This document shows positions 9,269-21,875 of a stretch of 54,753 nucleotides of DNA, one piece after another (position 1 is the stretch's first letter; the number at the start of each line of letters is the position of its first letter). The notes beneath the pieces were generated by a model that saw only the letters and a list, made by a program, of their open reading frames with translations, did not search any database and was not told the DNA's origin. Where the stretch lies: positions 1-54,753 of the forward strand of contig NZ_LDQA01000061.1 of the NCBI RefSeq assembly GCF_001475935.1. Direction: 5' to 3'. The stretch is from Aureimonas ureilytica. Its GTDB lineage: Bacteria > Pseudomonadota > Alphaproteobacteria > Rhizobiales > Rhizobiaceae. A program made the position numbers and the translations under genes.

Positions 9269-9943
9269 ATGCGGATCGAGCCGACCTTCCTTTTCGACCT
9301 CGACGGAACGCTGGTGGACAGCGTCTATCACCATGTTCTCGCTTGGCAGGAGGCGCTGGACGCCGAGGGCATCGACCTGTCGGTCTGGCGCATCCATCGC
9401 AAGATCGGCATGAGCGGCGGGCTTTTCACCAACCAGCTCCTGCGCGAGACCAACACCGACATCAGCCCAGAGCTTCTGGAGCGCCTCCGCCATCGCCATG
9501 CCGACGCCTATGGCCGGCAGGCGCCGCGCATCCGCCCCCTGCCCGGCGCGCGCGCGTTGCTGCGTACGCTGACCGAGGCCGGCATCGCATGGGCCATCGC
9601 GACCAGCGGAAGGATGGAGACGGCGGCTCACAATCTCGCGGCGCTGGATGTCGATCCGAACGAGGTTCCCGTCATCACGCGCGATCTCGTCAAATACGCC
9701 AAGCCCGACCCCGATCTGTTTCTGGCCGCCGCCGAGCGCCTGAACCGCCCCATCGAAACGGCCATGGTGGTGGGCGATTCCATCTGGGACATGCTGGCCG
9801 CCCAGCGCTGCCGCGCCCTTGGCGTCGGCCTTCTGTGCGGCGGCTATGGCGCGGGCGAGCTGGAGCGCGCCGGCGCCTATCGCGTCTATGAAGACCCCGC
9901 CGATATGCTGGCCCATCTCGATGAGGTCGGCGGGCGTTTGTAG
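9269..9943 (+). CDS. HAD-superfamily phosphatase, phosphoglycolate phosphatase-like
   Basis: A 224-residue haloacid-dehalogenase-type hydrolase. Motif I FDLDGTLVDS carries the nucleophile Asp10 and acid/base Asp12. Motif II is ATSG, a lysine lies in VKYAKPDPDLF, and motif IV is GDSIWDM with Asp170 and Asp174. The helical cap between motifs I and II (HHVLAWQEALDAEG and onwards) marks subfamily I, as in phosphoglycolate and beta-phosphoglucomutase-type enzymes. The substrate is a small phosphorylated metabolite that sequence alone does not identify. Start 9269 has an AAAGG ribosome site about seven bases upstream and puts motif I eight residues in, as usual. Monocistronic between two minus-strand genes. 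Confidence 0.9.
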   Translation: MRIEPTFLFDLDGTLVDSVYHHVLAWQEALDAEGIDLSVWRIHRKIGMSGGLFTNQLLRETNTDISPELLERLRHRHADAYGRQAPRIRPLPGARALLRTLTEAGIAWAIATSGRMETAAHNLAALDVDPNEVPVITRDLVKYAKPDPDLFLAAAERLNRPIETAMVVGDSIWDMLAAQRCRALGVGLLCGGYGAGELERAGAYRVYEDPADMLAHLDEVGGRL

Positions 9944-10094
9944 GGCCTATCGAAAGGCCTCGGCGGTCGGTTTGTCGTCCGCCCTCGAATTGGCGCGAGG
10001 GCTCGCCGATCCTCATTCATCGGCGCGGTTCTCCTCCATAAAGACGGGCAGGCACCCGGCGCCCGTCCTCGAACCGCAGGCCTGTCGGACGCGT

Positions 10095-11027
10095 TCAACG
10101 CGGTTTCAGGAAGGCTGCGATATCGCCCAGGAGTTGACCGGCCCGATCGATCCGGCCGTTCATCTGAAGGAAGGCATGGATCATGCCGGCATAGCGACGG
10201 CGCTCCAGCGGCACGCCCGCCGTCTCCAGCGCGTCGCCATAGGCGTCGCCCTCGTCGCGCAGCGGGTCCGCCTCGCAGATGGCCAGGAAGCAGGGCGGCA
10301 GACCGGCGAGATCGTCCGCCACGAGCGGCGAGACGTCGGGCTTCAGCCGGTCGGCATGACGCGGCACGGATTGATCGGCTTCGTAATGGAGCGAGGCGCG
10401 CGTCATGATCCGCCCCTCGTTCTCCTCCAGTGACGCATGGGTGCGCGTGTCGCGAAGATCCGTGTTGGGGTAGAGCAGGATCTGCGCCTGCGGCAGCGGG
10501 CGAACGCCCTCCTCGCGCAGCGCATGGGCCGTAGCCGTCGCGTAAAGACCGCCGATCGAATCTCCGCCGATTGCCCAGTTCTCAGTTGGCAAGCCGAGAC
10601 CGCCCTCGGCGACATAACGCGCAGCGTCGAAGCAGTCTTCGTGTTGAGCGGGGTAGCGCGCTTCGGGAGCGAGGCGGTAGCCGACCGACACGACGATCCG
10701 CCCGGTGCGCTCGGCGAGCGCCATGAGCGGGGCCTCGTGGGTGTCGAGCGAGCCCGCGATCGCACCGCCGCCGTGAAACCACAGAAGCACGTGGGACGCG
10801 CCGGAAGGGCAATACAGGCGCAACGGGATGGTATGTCCGCTCCGCCCTGGCGCTTCGCCGTGCTCGACCTCGACGCCGGCAGGGGGCGGGGCCGAAAAGC
10901 GCGCGAGCGAGGCCGTGTCGGCGCGCGCCTGCGCCAGCTTTTCGACTGCGTTGCGCGGCATCGGCTGGCCTTTCGATCTGGCCGCGATCTCGTCCAGCAC
11001 CGCCTGCGCCTGCGGGTCGATTCTCAT
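10095..11027 (-). CDS. Alpha/beta hydrolase, hormone-sensitive-lipase family esterase
   Basis: A 310-residue esterase of the HSL (family IV) type. The oxyanion-hole motif HGGG is at residues 85-88, YRLAPE at about 118, nucleophile elbow GGDSIGG with Ser157, then Asp254 in EADPLRDEG and His284 in GMIHAF complete the triad. An N-terminal helical cap of about 60 residues is present. No signal peptide, so a cytoplasmic carboxylesterase acting on short acyl esters is likely; the natural substrate is unknown. It is transcribed on the same strand as truB but after a strong terminator, so it probably has its own promoter. Confidence 0.92.
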   Translation of the reverse strand: MRIDPQAQAVLDEIAARSKGQPMPRNAVEKLAQARADTASLARFSAPPPAGVEVEHGEAPGRSGHTIPLRLYCPSGASHVLLWFHGGGAIAGSLDTHEAPLMALAERTGRIVVSVGYRLAPEARYPAQHEDCFDAARYVAEGGLGLPTENWAIGGDSIGGLYATATAHALREEGVRPLPQAQILLYPNTDLRDTRTHASLEENEGRIMTRASLHYEADQSVPRHADRLKPDVSPLVADDLAGLPPCFLAICEADPLRDEGDAYGDALETAGVPLERRRYAGMIHAFLQMNGRIDRAGQLLGDIAAFLKPR

Positions 11028-11059
11028 GCCCGGTTCCCTCTTTCCAAAGCCCAGGCCAC

Positions 11060-11091
11060 AAAAAACCCGGCCGCTTCTAAAGCGACCGGGC
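11060..11091 (-). terminator. Rho-independent terminator after truB
   Basis: Read on the minus strand: CCCGGTCGC, a short loop, GCGGCCGGG (nine pairs including one G-U), then six T. It lies about 30 bases after the truB stop and just before the esterase start, closing the rimP-to-truB operon. Confidence 0.88.
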
Positions 11092-11123
11092 GGAGCATGG
11101 TTGCCTCCGTGGCGTGGCGGCGT

Positions 11124-12107
11124 TCAGCCGCGCCCGCCGAAGACGCGCTTGGGATGGAAGGCGCCCTGATCGATCGAGCCGAGCGCGACGAGCCGGCCAT
11201 GGCCGGTCGCATAGGCTTCCTCGCAGAAGGCCGGCGCATCGCGCCCGCGCAGAAGCACCGGATTGCCCGACAGAACGCGGCCCGCCTGATCGTCGCTGAG
11301 CGCCACTTCGTAGAGGTCCGACAGCGCGGTCGCAGCATCCAGCACGAACTCGTCCAGCGCCTGGAAGCGCACGACGCGCGGGCGCGCACCCGAATCGATC
11401 GCTTCCTGGTCGAGCTCTTCCAGCCCGTCCTCGGCGGCGTCCATCAGGTCGTCCAGCGTGATCAGATCGTCTTCGTCGAACGCGCCGACGCGGATGCGGC
11501 GCAGTTCCGTGACATGGCCGAAGCAGCCGAGATCGCGGCCGAGATCGCGCGCGATCGAGCGGACATAGGTGCCCTTGCCGCAATCGGCCTCGAACACGGT
11601 GGTCGTCTCGTCCATCGAGACGATGTCCAGCTTGTGGACCGTCACGGTGCGGGCTGCGATCTCCACGGCCTCGCCGGCGCGGGCGAGATCATAGGCCCGC
11701 TCGCCATCGATCTTGATGGCGGAGAAGGCCGGGGGAACCTGCGAAATCTCGCCGATATAGGCGGGCAGGCGAGCTTCCACCTCGGCACGCGTCGGGCGCA
11801 GGTCGGACGTGTTCGTCACCGGGCCTTCCGTGTCGTCGGTCGTGGTTTCCGCACCCCAGGTCACCGCAAAGCGATAGGTCTTGCGACCGTCCATCACGAA
11901 GGGAACGGTCTTGGTGGCGTCGCCCAGCGCGATCGGCAGCATGCCGGACGCCAGCGGATCGAGCGTTCCGGCGTGACCCGCCTTCTGCGCGAAATACAAC
12001 CACTTGATCTTGGCGACCGCCTCGGTGGAGCCCATGCCCACCGGCTTGTCGAAGATCACCCAGCCCGAAATCGGGCGCCCCTTCGGCTTCTTGCCGCGCC
12101 GTGCCAT
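11124..12107 (-). CDS. truB: tRNA pseudouridine-55 synthase TruB
   Basis: Converts U55 in the T-loop of almost all tRNAs to pseudouridine and acts as an RNA chaperone. The 327-residue protein has the TruB motif [13 protein letters not shown] with catalytic Asp50, the KPVGMGS N-terminal segment and [14 protein letters not shown] later. A C-terminal PUA-like region follows. The start ATG shares one base with the rbfA stop (TGATG), so translation is coupled. It is the last gene of the rimP operon here; in most relatives rpsO and pnp follow, but here a terminator does. Confidence 0.97.
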   Translation of the reverse strand: MARRGKKPKGRPISGWVIFDKPVGMGSTEAVAKIKWLYFAQKAGHAGTLDPLASGMLPIALGDATKTVPFVMDGRKTYRFAVTWGAETTTDDTEGPVTNTSDLRPTRAEVEARLPAYIGEISQVPPAFSAIKIDGERAYDLARAGEAVEIAARTVTVHKLDIVSMDETTTVFEADCGKGTYVRSIARDLGRDLGCFGHVTELRRIRVGAFDEDDLITLDDLMDAAEDGLEELDQEAIDSGARPRVVRFQALDEFVLDAATALSDLYEVALSDDQAGRVLSGNPVLLRGRDAPAFCEEAYATGHGRLVALGSIDQGAFHPKRVFGGRG

Positions 12108-12535
12108 CAGCGTTCTTCCTCGTTATCGTCCCGGCCCTCGGTTTCCTCCAGGTCTCGCATCACGTCGGGCGAGCGCAGAAGCGCGTCGATCCGGGCGTAA
12201 TTGTCGAAACTGTCGTCCTCGCGGAAGCGAACCTCGGGCATGTACTTCATCTGCCGAAGGGCCGGCGAAAGCCGCCCCCTCAGATATTTCGCGTGGCCGT
12301 TCAGGGCGTCCACGAAGGGCTTCAGCTCGGCTTGGCCGAGAACCGTGATGTAGGCGGTCGCGAGCTTGAGGTCGGGCGACATGCGCACTTCCGACACGGT
12401 CACGACGGCGCGCTCCAGAAGCGAATCGCGCAGATCGCCGCGCTGAAGCGCCTCGGTCAGCGCGTGGCGAACCTTTTCGCCGACCGACAGCTGACGCTGC
12501 GACGGCCCCTTGGGGGTATTGGCATGCTTAGCCAT
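12107..12535 (-). CDS. rbfA: 30S ribosome-binding factor RbfA
   Basis: A 142-residue KH-like ribosome maturation factor that binds the 30S subunit near the 5' end of 16S rRNA and is needed for late assembly and cold growth. Recognisable segments are [19 protein letters not shown] near the N-terminus, [18 protein letters not shown] and the C-terminal LRYMPEV-type sequence (here [20 protein letters not shown]). An acidic tail rich in Asp and Glu ends the protein. Start 12535 ([10 protein letters not shown]) is taken from the family; the longer frame to 12589 lacks similarity. It lies between infB and truB as in most bacteria, but about 300 bases after infB. Confidence 0.95.
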   Translation of the reverse strand: MAKHANTPKGPSQRQLSVGEKVRHALTEALQRGDLRDSLLERAVVTVSEVRMSPDLKLATAYITVLGQAELKPFVDALNGHAKYLRGRLSPALRQMKYMPEVRFREDDSFDNYARIDALLRSPDVMRDLEETEGRDDNEEER

Positions 12536-12840
12536 GTTTGCCTCTTGCAACGCTGCGCCATCGGCCGCGCCCAAGGAAGCCGACCGCACCGGTTCGAACG
12601 GAGAGTTTCGAGCTCAGCGACGTCCTGGCCGTCTCGCTCGGAGACCGGCCGTTTCGATCCACACGAAGAGAACGGCCCGGCGTCGCCGCCGGGCCTCATC
12701 AGTCTTCGCTGGAAACTATGGCCGCCCTTGGGCGCGCCGGTTTCCCTATCGATCCCGCCGATCGCACCATGCGCCACGCAGACGCCGAGCGGGTTCGCCG
12801 GGAAGCGGGACCGGCGAACCGGTCCCCGATCGCCCTTGCC
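12536..12840 (-). other. infB-rbfA intergenic region with two strong hairpins
   Basis: This 305-base gap inside an otherwise tight operon holds two perfect stems and no gene: 12792-12820 (10-base arms GGTTCGCCGG/CCGGCGAACC, 9-base loop) and 12674-12695 (9-base arms GGCCCGGCG/CGCCGGGCC, 4-base loop, GCGA on the transcribed strand). Neither is followed by a T run on the minus strand, so they are not classical terminators. They may be mRNA processing or stability elements or rho-linked pause sites. Confidence 0.6.
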
Positions 12841-16137
<3,297 letters not shown>

Positions 16138-16236
16138 GTGTATTTCCGCTTCCTGCGCGGGATCGTGTCCTCGCGCCCATTATCCGTGCCTAGAGCATTT
16201 CGCAACCAAGCTTTGTTGTTGAACATTGATGCGGCC

Positions 16237-16899
16237 TCATGGATCGGCCGGGAGAAGAGTGTCCTGGCCGGCCTCTTCGCCTCGATACGCGCAAAGCGCT
16301 TCGAGGCGTTGTACGAGGGCCAACCCGGCCGAGCCGGGCAAGATGGCCGCGTGTACCACATTTTCGCCGCCCAAGGCCAAGCTCATTTCGTCTGTCGTGA
16401 ATAAACGGAACGAAACCGTCGGGCGCGCCCGCCCGGAGACCTCTCCGGCATGGCGCGCGCCGTCCAGCTTGCGGATGCCATCGGGCGCCGCGTCGCTGGC
16501 ATGAAGCGTCGCGGCCGCCTTGCCGGTGCGCAGAGCCGCGTCGACCTTGGCCGACCCGGTGATGATCTGCCCCGCCTTGCGCGCCATGCCGAGGGAGCCG
16601 AGCGCGGCACGCAGGAGCAGCGAGTCGAGATCAGCCGCCAGCGTTTCGAGGCCGGAGACTTCGCGCTTCAGCGCACGCGAGAAGAGCCGGCGCTTCACCG
16701 CCAGTTCCACGGTCTCGCGCCGCGCCTCGACATGCGCGCCCCGCCCCGGCAGCCGGCGCTTGAGATCGGGCACGACCCGGCCATCCGGCGCGGCCACGAA
16801 GCGCACGAGGGCGTCGGGCTCGAGAGAGCGGCGCGACACGATGCACATACGTCCGTTCATCACCGCCTCCTCCAGTCCGTCGTCCAACGCTTCGTCCAT
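16237..16899 (-). CDS. YlxR/L7Ae-type RNA-binding protein
   Basis: A 220-residue protein joining an N-terminal YlxR (DUF448) domain (CIVSRRSLEPDALVRFVAAP, then LPGRGAHVEARRETVE) to a C-terminal L7Ae/L30e-like fold (LLLRAALGSLGMARKAGQII with SAKVDAALRTGKAA). This two-domain form between nusA and infB is typical of alphaproteobacteria; it probably binds RNA in ribosome assembly or transcription, but the exact role is unsettled. Start 16899 has AAGG about eight bases upstream; an ATG at 16968 would overlap nusA by 29 bases and add 23 residues. The alternative cannot be excluded. Confidence 0.9.
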   Translation of the reverse strand: MDEALDDGLEEAVMNGRMCIVSRRSLEPDALVRFVAAPDGRVVPDLKRRLPGRGAHVEARRETVELAVKRRLFSRALKREVSGLETLAADLDSLLLRAALGSLGMARKAGQIITGSAKVDAALRTGKAAATLHASDAAPDGIRKLDGARHAGEVSGRARPTVSFRLFTTDEMSLALGGENVVHAAILPGSAGLALVQRLEALCAYRGEEAGQDTLLPADP

Positions 16900-16939
16900 A
16901 TCCGCCTTCGTCAATCCGCTATCCGTCCGTCGGACCGAC

Positions 16940-18526
16940 TCAGACGTCTTCGTCTTCGGCGACCTCAACCTCTTCGGGCTGTTCCTCGACCCAGCCGGCC
17001 TTCACGCGGGCCTGCATGATCATGGCCTCGGCATCGGTGCGGCTGACATCGAAGCCCGACAACGCGCCTTGGAAGCGCTTGGTTTCGCCGTCCTTGCGCT
17101 CGCTCCAGCCGATCAGGTCGTCGGCGGCGCAGCCGGCAAAGTCTTCCATCGTCTTCACGCCGTCCTCGCCCAGCGCCACCAGCATCGGCGTCGTCAGGCC
17201 GTCGATCTCGCGAAGCTCGTCCGCGACGCCCAGCGCGCGGCGCTTGTCGTCCAGTTCGGCCTCGCGGCGATCCAGATATTCCTTGGCGCGGTTCTGGATC
17301 TCGGCCGCCGTGTCCTCGTCGAAGCCCTCGATCGCGGCCACGTCGTCCACATCGACATAGGCCACTTCCTCGACCGAGGCGAAGCCTTCGGACGCCAGCA
17401 ACTGGCCGACCATTTCGTCGACATTGAGGGCGTCCATGAACAGCGCGGAGCGCTCGGCGAATTCCTTCTGGCGGCGCTCGGATTCTTCCTGCTCGGTCAG
17501 GATGTCGATGTCCCAGCCCGTCAGCTGCGAGGCAAGGCGCACGTTCTGGCCACGACGGCCGATCGCAAGAGACAATTGGTCATCGGGGACCACGACTTCA
17601 ATACGCTCGGCGTCCTCATCCAGAACGACCTTGGCGACCTTGGCCGGCTGGAGCGCGTTGACGAGGAAGGAGGCAGCCTCCGGCGACCAGGGAATGATGT
17701 CGATCTTTTCGCCCTGAAGTTCGGCGACGACGGCCTGAACGCGCGAGCCGCGCATACCGACGCAGGCGCCGACCGGATCCACCGAGGAATCGCGCGAGAT
17801 CACGGCGATCTTGGCGCGGGAGCCGGGATCGCGCGCCACGGCCTTGATCTCGATGATGCCGTCGTAGATCTCAGGCACTTCCATGGTGAAGAGCTTCGCC
17901 ATGAACTGCGGATGGGTGCGCGACAGGAAGATCTGCGGCCCGCGCGGCTCGCGGCGCACATCGTAGACGAAGGCGCGCACGCGGTCGCCGTAGCGGAACA
18001 GCTCGCGCGGAATCTGCTCGTCGCGGCGGATGATGCCCTCGCCTTTGCCGAGATCGACAATGACATTGCCGTATTCGACGCGCTTCACCGTGCCGTTGAT
18101 GATCTCGCCGACGCGGCCGATGAACTCTTCATACTGCTTGTCGCGCTCGGCCTCGCGCACCTTCTGCACGATGACCTGCTTGGCCGACTGCGCGGCGATG
18201 CGGCCGAACTCCATGGGCGGGAGTTGCTCGGCGATGAAGTCGCCCGGCTCGGCATCGGGATTCTTGTCTCGCGCCAGTTCCAGATAGATCTGGGTCGCGG
18301 GGTCCTCGACCTGCTCCACCACTTCCAAGAGGCGCTGGAGCTTCATTTCGCCGGTCTTGGTGTTGATGTCGACGCGGATATTGGTTTCCTGGCCGTACCG
18401 CGAACGCGCCGCCTTCTGGATGGCGTCGGCCATGGCGGCGATGACGATCTCGCGATCGATCGACTTTTCCCGCGCGACGGCATCCGCGATCTGCAGAAGC
18501 TCGAGTCTGTTCGCACTGACTGCCAT
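16940..18526 (-). CDS. nusA: Transcription termination/antitermination factor NusA
   Basis: RNA polymerase-binding elongation factor that modulates pausing, intrinsic termination and rRNA antitermination. The 528-residue protein shows the N-terminal polymerase-binding domain (about 1-125, ending [12 protein letters not shown] further on), the S1 domain around [16 protein letters not shown], two KH domains ([34 protein letters not shown]) and C-terminal helix-hairpin-helix repeats ([37 protein letters not shown]). It ends in an acidic tail. Second gene of the rimP operon, about 130 bases after rimP. Because NusA enhances intrinsic termination, the leader terminator at 19335-19364 could be a point of self-control; that is inference. 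Confidence 0.98.
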   Translation of the reverse strand: MAVSANRLELLQIADAVAREKSIDREIVIAAMADAIQKAARSRYGQETNIRVDINTKTGEMKLQRLLEVVEQVEDPATQIYLELARDKNPDAEPGDFIAEQLPPMEFGRIAAQSAKQVIVQKVREAERDKQYEEFIGRVGEIINGTVKRVEYGNVIVDLGKGEGIIRRDEQIPRELFRYGDRVRAFVYDVRREPRGPQIFLSRTHPQFMAKLFTMEVPEIYDGIIEIKAVARDPGSRAKIAVISRDSSVDPVGACVGMRGSRVQAVVAELQGEKIDIIPWSPEAASFLVNALQPAKVAKVVLDEDAERIEVVVPDDQLSLAIGRRGQNVRLASQLTGWDIDILTEQEESERRQKEFAERSALFMDALNVDEMVGQLLASEGFASVEEVAYVDVDDVAAIEGFDEDTAAEIQNRAKEYLDRREAELDDKRRALGVADELREIDGLTTPMLVALGEDGVKTMEDFAGCAADDLIGWSERKDGETKRFQGALSGFDVSRTDAEAMIMQARVKAGWVEEQPEEVEVAEDEDV

Positions 18527-18659
18527 GTTCGTCTCCTCGTCGTGAACCGGGGAAGGCCCGAAGGCTTTCCGCTCTCGGCTCGCGCCCGCACGGAGCGGGA
18601 CTTCGTTTCATGGGCCGGGCGGCCCTTGGGTCGCTGTCCGGCTGGGATGGGCTCGCCCG

Positions 18660-19253
18660 TCAGTTCAGGGCGGCGTCGCCGTCCTCGTCCTCGTCCACCG
18701 GCTGGCCCCGCGCGCGGCGGGCGTCCTTGTCGGCTTTCAGCGAAGCGGCCAGAAGATCGTCGGTCAGGATCAGGCGCGCCTCGGCCAGCGCGTCGAACGC
18801 GATCTCGACAACCGCCTCGCCGCCTTCCGAGGCAACGCCGTCGCGCTCCAGACGGATACCCTCGGCACTCACCTCGGTGACGCGGCCGCGAAAGCGCTTG
18901 CGACCTGAAACGAGCCGGTTGGTCTCGAGTTTCAAAAGCTGACCCGTCCAGGTCTCGAAATCGCCCTTGCGCACCAGCGGACGATCGATGCCGGGCGAGG
19001 AAACTTCCAGATGATAGGCGCGGTCCATCGGGTCTTCGACGTCCAGCACAGGCGACACGGCCCGGCTGACGGCTTCGCAATCCTCGACCGTCATCGAACC
19101 GTCCGGCCGTTCGGCCATGATCTGCAGCGTCGCGCCGTTCATCGCCGACACGCGCACCCGCACGAGCCGGTATCCGATCTGTTCGATCACGGGCTCCACG
19201 ATCGCGGCGACACGCGCCTCGATGCCTTGTTCGATGATGATGCGATCCGTCAC
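18660..19253 (-). CDS. rimP: Ribosome maturation factor RimP
   Basis: Binds free 30S subunits and is needed for efficient 16S rRNA maturation. The 197-residue protein matches the family: an N-terminal alpha/beta domain ([57 protein letters not shown], the last being the family signature) and a C-terminal SH3-like barrel ([15 protein letters not shown]), followed by an acidic tail. First gene of the operon; its leader carries a predicted promoter and an intrinsic terminator about 80 bases upstream of the start. Confidence 0.97.
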   Translation of the reverse strand: MTDRIIIEQGIEARVAAIVEPVIEQIGYRLVRVRVSAMNGATLQIMAERPDGSMTVEDCEAVSRAVSPVLDVEDPMDRAYHLEVSSPGIDRPLVRKGDFETWTGQLLKLETNRLVSGRKRFRGRVTEVSAEGIRLERDGVASEGGEAVVEIAFDALAEARLILTDDLLAASLKADKDARRARGQPVDEDEDGDAALN

Positions 19254-19334
19254 GAAGTCTCCGAATGGTTCACGAGGCGATCGGATCGGTGTCGTCCGAT
19301 CCCTGCCCCGGTCGCGACGCCGACCCCTTGTAAC

Positions 19335-19364
19335 AAAAAAGAGCGGGACCGGGTGGACCCACTC
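19335..19364 (-). terminator. Intrinsic terminator in the rimP-nusA leader (possible attenuator)
   Basis: Read on the minus strand: GAGTGGG pairs with CCCGCTC (one G-U), with two further G-C pairs beyond a mismatch, followed by six T. It lies about 80 bases before the rimP start and about 24 bases after the start site implied by the promoter at 19395-19423. No gene on this strand ends just upstream. Confidence 0.72.
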
Positions 19365-19394
19365 TCACGATCGCATCGCAGAGAATTTGAGTTT

Positions 19395-19423
19395 CCTATA
19401 CGCTTCAACGCGCTTCCTGGCAA
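19395..19423 (-). promoter_or_regulatory. Predicted sigma-70 promoter of the rimP operon
   Basis: On the minus strand TTGCCA (19423-19418), a 17-base spacer, then TATAGG (19400-19395). Five of six and four of six consensus matches with ideal spacing. Predicted start about 19388. Confidence 0.55.
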
Positions 19424-19555
19424 GCCTTGCGCCACGCTGGCGAGCGCCCGCTCCGCAGGCTTCCGTCAAAGCTGTTGATCCAAGATCGCTGCCATTCGAC
19501 AGACGTCGCGGAACAGGTCAACCTGCCCGTTCCACAGGCCGGGAGGACCAAGCGC

Positions 19556-19906
19556 ATGAGACACCAGATGACACGCCTGATCGCGGCGGGCGGGCTGCTG
19601 ATCGCGACCTTCGGTTCGGCGAGCGCGGCGGAACCCGTTGTCGGCAACTGGCGCACCGCGTCCGGCGAGATCGCCAGCATCGCGCCCTGCGGCGACGCCT
19701 TCTGCATCAGCCTCACCACCGGCAAGTTCAAGGGACGCCAGATCGGTCGCATGAGCGGCTCGGCGGGAACTTATGAGGGAGAGATCACCGATCCGCAAGC
19801 GGAGCGCACCTATGCCGGCAAGGCCGAGGTGGCGGGCGCGTCGCTGAAGCTGACGGGCTGCGCCCTCAAGGTCTTCTGCAAGACGCAGAGCTGGACCAAG
19901 CGCTGA
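19556..19906 (+). CDS. Small exported DUF2147-like protein
   Basis: A 116-residue protein with a cleavable signal peptide (LIAAGGLLIATFGSASA, cleavage likely after ASA at about residue 23-24), then PVVGNWRTASGEIASIAPCG, which resembles the DUF2147 family (GxW start, small beta-rich periplasmic protein). Four cysteines in two close pairs (APCGDAFC and TGCALKVFC) could form disulfides in the periplasm. Function unknown. Start 19556 is fixed by GGGAGG about ten bases upstream and by the signal peptide. The gene interrupts the otherwise conserved trmB-rimP neighbourhood on the opposite strand, suggesting local insertion in this lineage. Confidence 0.82.
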   Translation: MRHQMTRLIAAGGLLIATFGSASAAEPVVGNWRTASGEIASIAPCGDAFCISLTTGKFKGRQIGRMSGSAGTYEGEITDPQAERTYAGKAEVAGASLKLTGCALKVFCKTQSWTKR

Positions 19907-19960
19907 ACGACGCTGCCCTCGCCCCACGCTATGTCGCGGGGCGGCGGGAGGGTCGCAAGC

Positions 19961-20674
19961 TCAGATCCGGCGGAAGGTGAGATAGGCGCCCTTGCGTCCC
20001 TCGCGATGTGCCTTGGCCTCGTAGCGCGTGCCGGGCCAGCCCTCATAGGGCGTGTGCCAGTCGGCCGGGGACTGCGCCAGCCATTCGAAGGCCTCGTGGT
20101 CGCGCAGATGCGTCAGCGTCCAGTCCACATAGGTCTCGATGTCCGAGGCGAAGCGGAACAGCGCGCCGGGCTTCATCACGCGGGCGAAGCGGCGCAGCGT
20201 GCGCTCGTTCACGAAGCGGCGCTTCCAGTGCTTCTTCTTGGGCCAGGGGTCGGGATAGAACAGATCGATGCCGCTCAAACATGCATCCGGCAGCCAATCC
20301 AGAAGCAGCGTCGCGTCGTCGCCGAACAGGCGCAGGTTGGGGCGCGGCTCTTCTTCGAGCGCGACCAGCATCTTGGCCATGGAGTTGCGGAACGGCTCGA
20401 CGCCGATGAAACCCGTGCCGGGATGACGGCCGGACTCCATGTGAAGATGCTCGCCGCCGCCGAAGCCGATTTCCAGCCGGACGCCTGAGACCTCGGCCTC
20501 GAACAGCGACGTGAGATCACCCGGCGCGGGCTGCGACAGGTCGAGACCGAGCACAGGCATCCGCTCGTCCAGGAGATCGGCCTGGAGCGGGCGCAACGTC
20601 TTGCCGCGAGAACGGCCGAAGAAGTTCTCGCGGACTCTGGCCTTGGGGCCGTTGATGCGTCGTTCAGCGGCCAA
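19961..20674 (-). CDS. trmB: tRNA (guanine-N7)-methyltransferase TrmB
   Basis: Methylates G46 in the variable loop of tRNAs using S-adenosylmethionine. The 237-residue protein has the SAM-binding motif [41 protein letters not shown] (the catalytic region with conserved Asp-Pro-Trp-Pro and basic stretch) and a C-terminal [17 protein letters not shown]. Its start overlaps the end of metK by 11 bases, so the enzyme is coupled to the maker of its own methyl donor, an arrangement common in Rhizobiales. Convergent with the DUF2147 gene; no clear terminator in the 54-base gap. Confidence 0.96.
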   Translation of the reverse strand: MAAERRINGPKARVRENFFGRSRGKTLRPLQADLLDERMPVLGLDLSQPAPGDLTSLFEAEVSGVRLEIGFGGGEHLHMESGRHPGTGFIGVEPFRNSMAKMLVALEEEPRPNLRLFGDDATLLLDWLPDACLSGIDLFYPDPWPKKKHWKRRFVNERTLRRFARVMKPGALFRFASDIETYVDWTLTHLRDHEAFEWLAQSPADWHTPYEGWPGTRYEAKAHREGRKGAYLTFRRI

Positions 20675-21875
20675 GAGCAGACTTCAGCTTGGAGATGAGG
20701 TCGGTGCGCTCCCAGGAGAAGGAACCGTCACGGCCCGGCTTGCGGCCGAAATGGCCATAGGCGGAGGTCTTGGCGTAGATCGGGCGCGTGAGCTGGAGAT
20801 GCTCGCGAATGCCGCGCGGCGTCAGGTCCATGACCTCGCGCAGCGCCGTCTCGACGGCCGCCTCGTCCACCGTGCCGGTGCCGTGCAGATCGACATAGAC
20901 CGACAGCGGCTCGGCGACGCCGATCGCATAGGACAGCTGGATCGTGCAGCGATCGGCAAGCTTGGCGGCCACCACGTTCTTGGCGAGATAGCGCGCGGCA
21001 TAGGCGGCCGAGCGGTCGACCTTGGTCGGGTCCTTGCCCGAGAAAGCGCCGCCGCCATGGGGCGCCGCGCCGCCATAGGTGTCCACGATGATCTTGCGGC
21101 CCGTGAGGCCCGCATCGCCATCCGGCCCGCCGATCACGAACTTACCGGTCGGGTTGACGTGCCAGACGCAATCGGCCGCGATCGGCAGTTCGGCGACGGC
21201 CTCGCGCACGAAGGGCTCGACGATGGCGCGCACGTCCTTGGAATTCAGCGACTCGTCCAGATGCTGGGTCGAGAGCACGATCGAGACGATCTCGGACGGC
21301 TTGCCGTCCTTGTAACGAACCGTCACCTGCGTCTTGGCGTCAGGGCCGAGCTTGCCGGCGTCGCCTTCGCTCGCCTTGCGGGCCGTCGCCAGACGCTCCA
21401 GAATCTTCTGCGCATAGAAGATCGGGGCCGGCATCAGCTCCGCCGTTTCGCGGCAGGCATAGCCGAACATGATGCCCTGGTCGCCCGCGCCTTCGGTGTT
21501 CTTCTCACCGCCCACATCGACGCCTTGGGCGATGTCGGCGGACTGCTCGTGTAGGAGAACGTCGATCTTGGCGGTCTTCCAGTGGAAGCCGTCCTGCTCG
21601 TAGCCGATCGCCTTCACGGCCTTGCGCGCCGCCGAGCGGACCTTCGACTTCAGCCGGCCCGCCTCGACCGAGCAGCGCACTTCACCGGCGATGATGATGC
21701 GGTTCGTGGTCGCCAGCGTTTCGCAGGCGACGCGCAGAAGCGAGGCGTCCATGCCGCTCTTGCGCGCTTCCTTGTAGAGAAGATCCACGATCTCGTCGGA
21801 GATGCGGTCGCAAACCTTGTCGGGATGCCCTTCGGAAACGCTTTCCGAGGTGAAGAGGTAGTCGCTGCGCGCCAT
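20664..21875 (-). CDS. metK: S-adenosylmethionine synthase MetK
   Basis: Makes S-adenosylmethionine from methionine and ATP; homotetramer, cytosolic. The 403-residue protein has the family motifs [20 protein letters not shown] at the N-terminus, [12 protein letters not shown] (ATP binding), [25 protein letters not shown] (P-loop-like, split in the middle of the protein) and [14 protein letters not shown] near the end. Length is normal. Start ATG 21875 is preceded by a GC-rich 153-base leader with three hairpins, which may carry control of SAM synthesis. The regulator gene (XRE) lies directly upstream and trmB overlaps downstream. Confidence 0.98.
   Translation of the reverse strand: MARSDYLFTSESVSEGHPDKVCDRISDEIVDLLYKEARKSGMDASLLRVACETLATTNRIIIAGEVRCSVEAGRLKSKVRSAARKAVKAIGYEQDGFHWKTAKIDVLLHEQSADIAQGVDVGGEKNTEGAGDQGIMFGYACRETAELMPAPIFYAQKILERLATARKASEGDAGKLGPDAKTQVTVRYKDGKPSEIVSIVLSTQHLDESLNSKDVRAIVEPFVREAVAELPIAADCVWHVNPTGKFVIGGPDGDAGLTGRKIIVDTYGGAAPHGGGAFSGKDPTKVDRSAAYAARYLAKNVVAAKLADRCTIQLSYAIGVAEPLSVYVDLHGTGTVDEAAVETALREVMDLTPRGIREHLQLTRPIYAKTSAYGHFGRKPGRDGSFSWERTDLISKLKSALGR

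Larger units (their letters stand above)
19254..19555. other. Divergent regulatory region between rimP and the DUF2147 gene
   Basis: About 300 bases with no gene. On the minus side it holds a predicted promoter (19395-19423) and an intrinsic terminator in the rimP leader (19335-19364), listed separately. On the plus side a good ribosome site (GGGAGG, about 19541-19546) precedes the DUF2147 start. A GGAAC/CGTT pair at 19510-19531 has the wrong spacing for an EcfG promoter. I see no tRNA. Confidence 0.6.

Noticed and set aside
19510-19531. EcfG promoter for the DUF2147 gene
   Set aside because: GGAAC and CGTT are 13 bases apart, outside the 16-17 base spacing.
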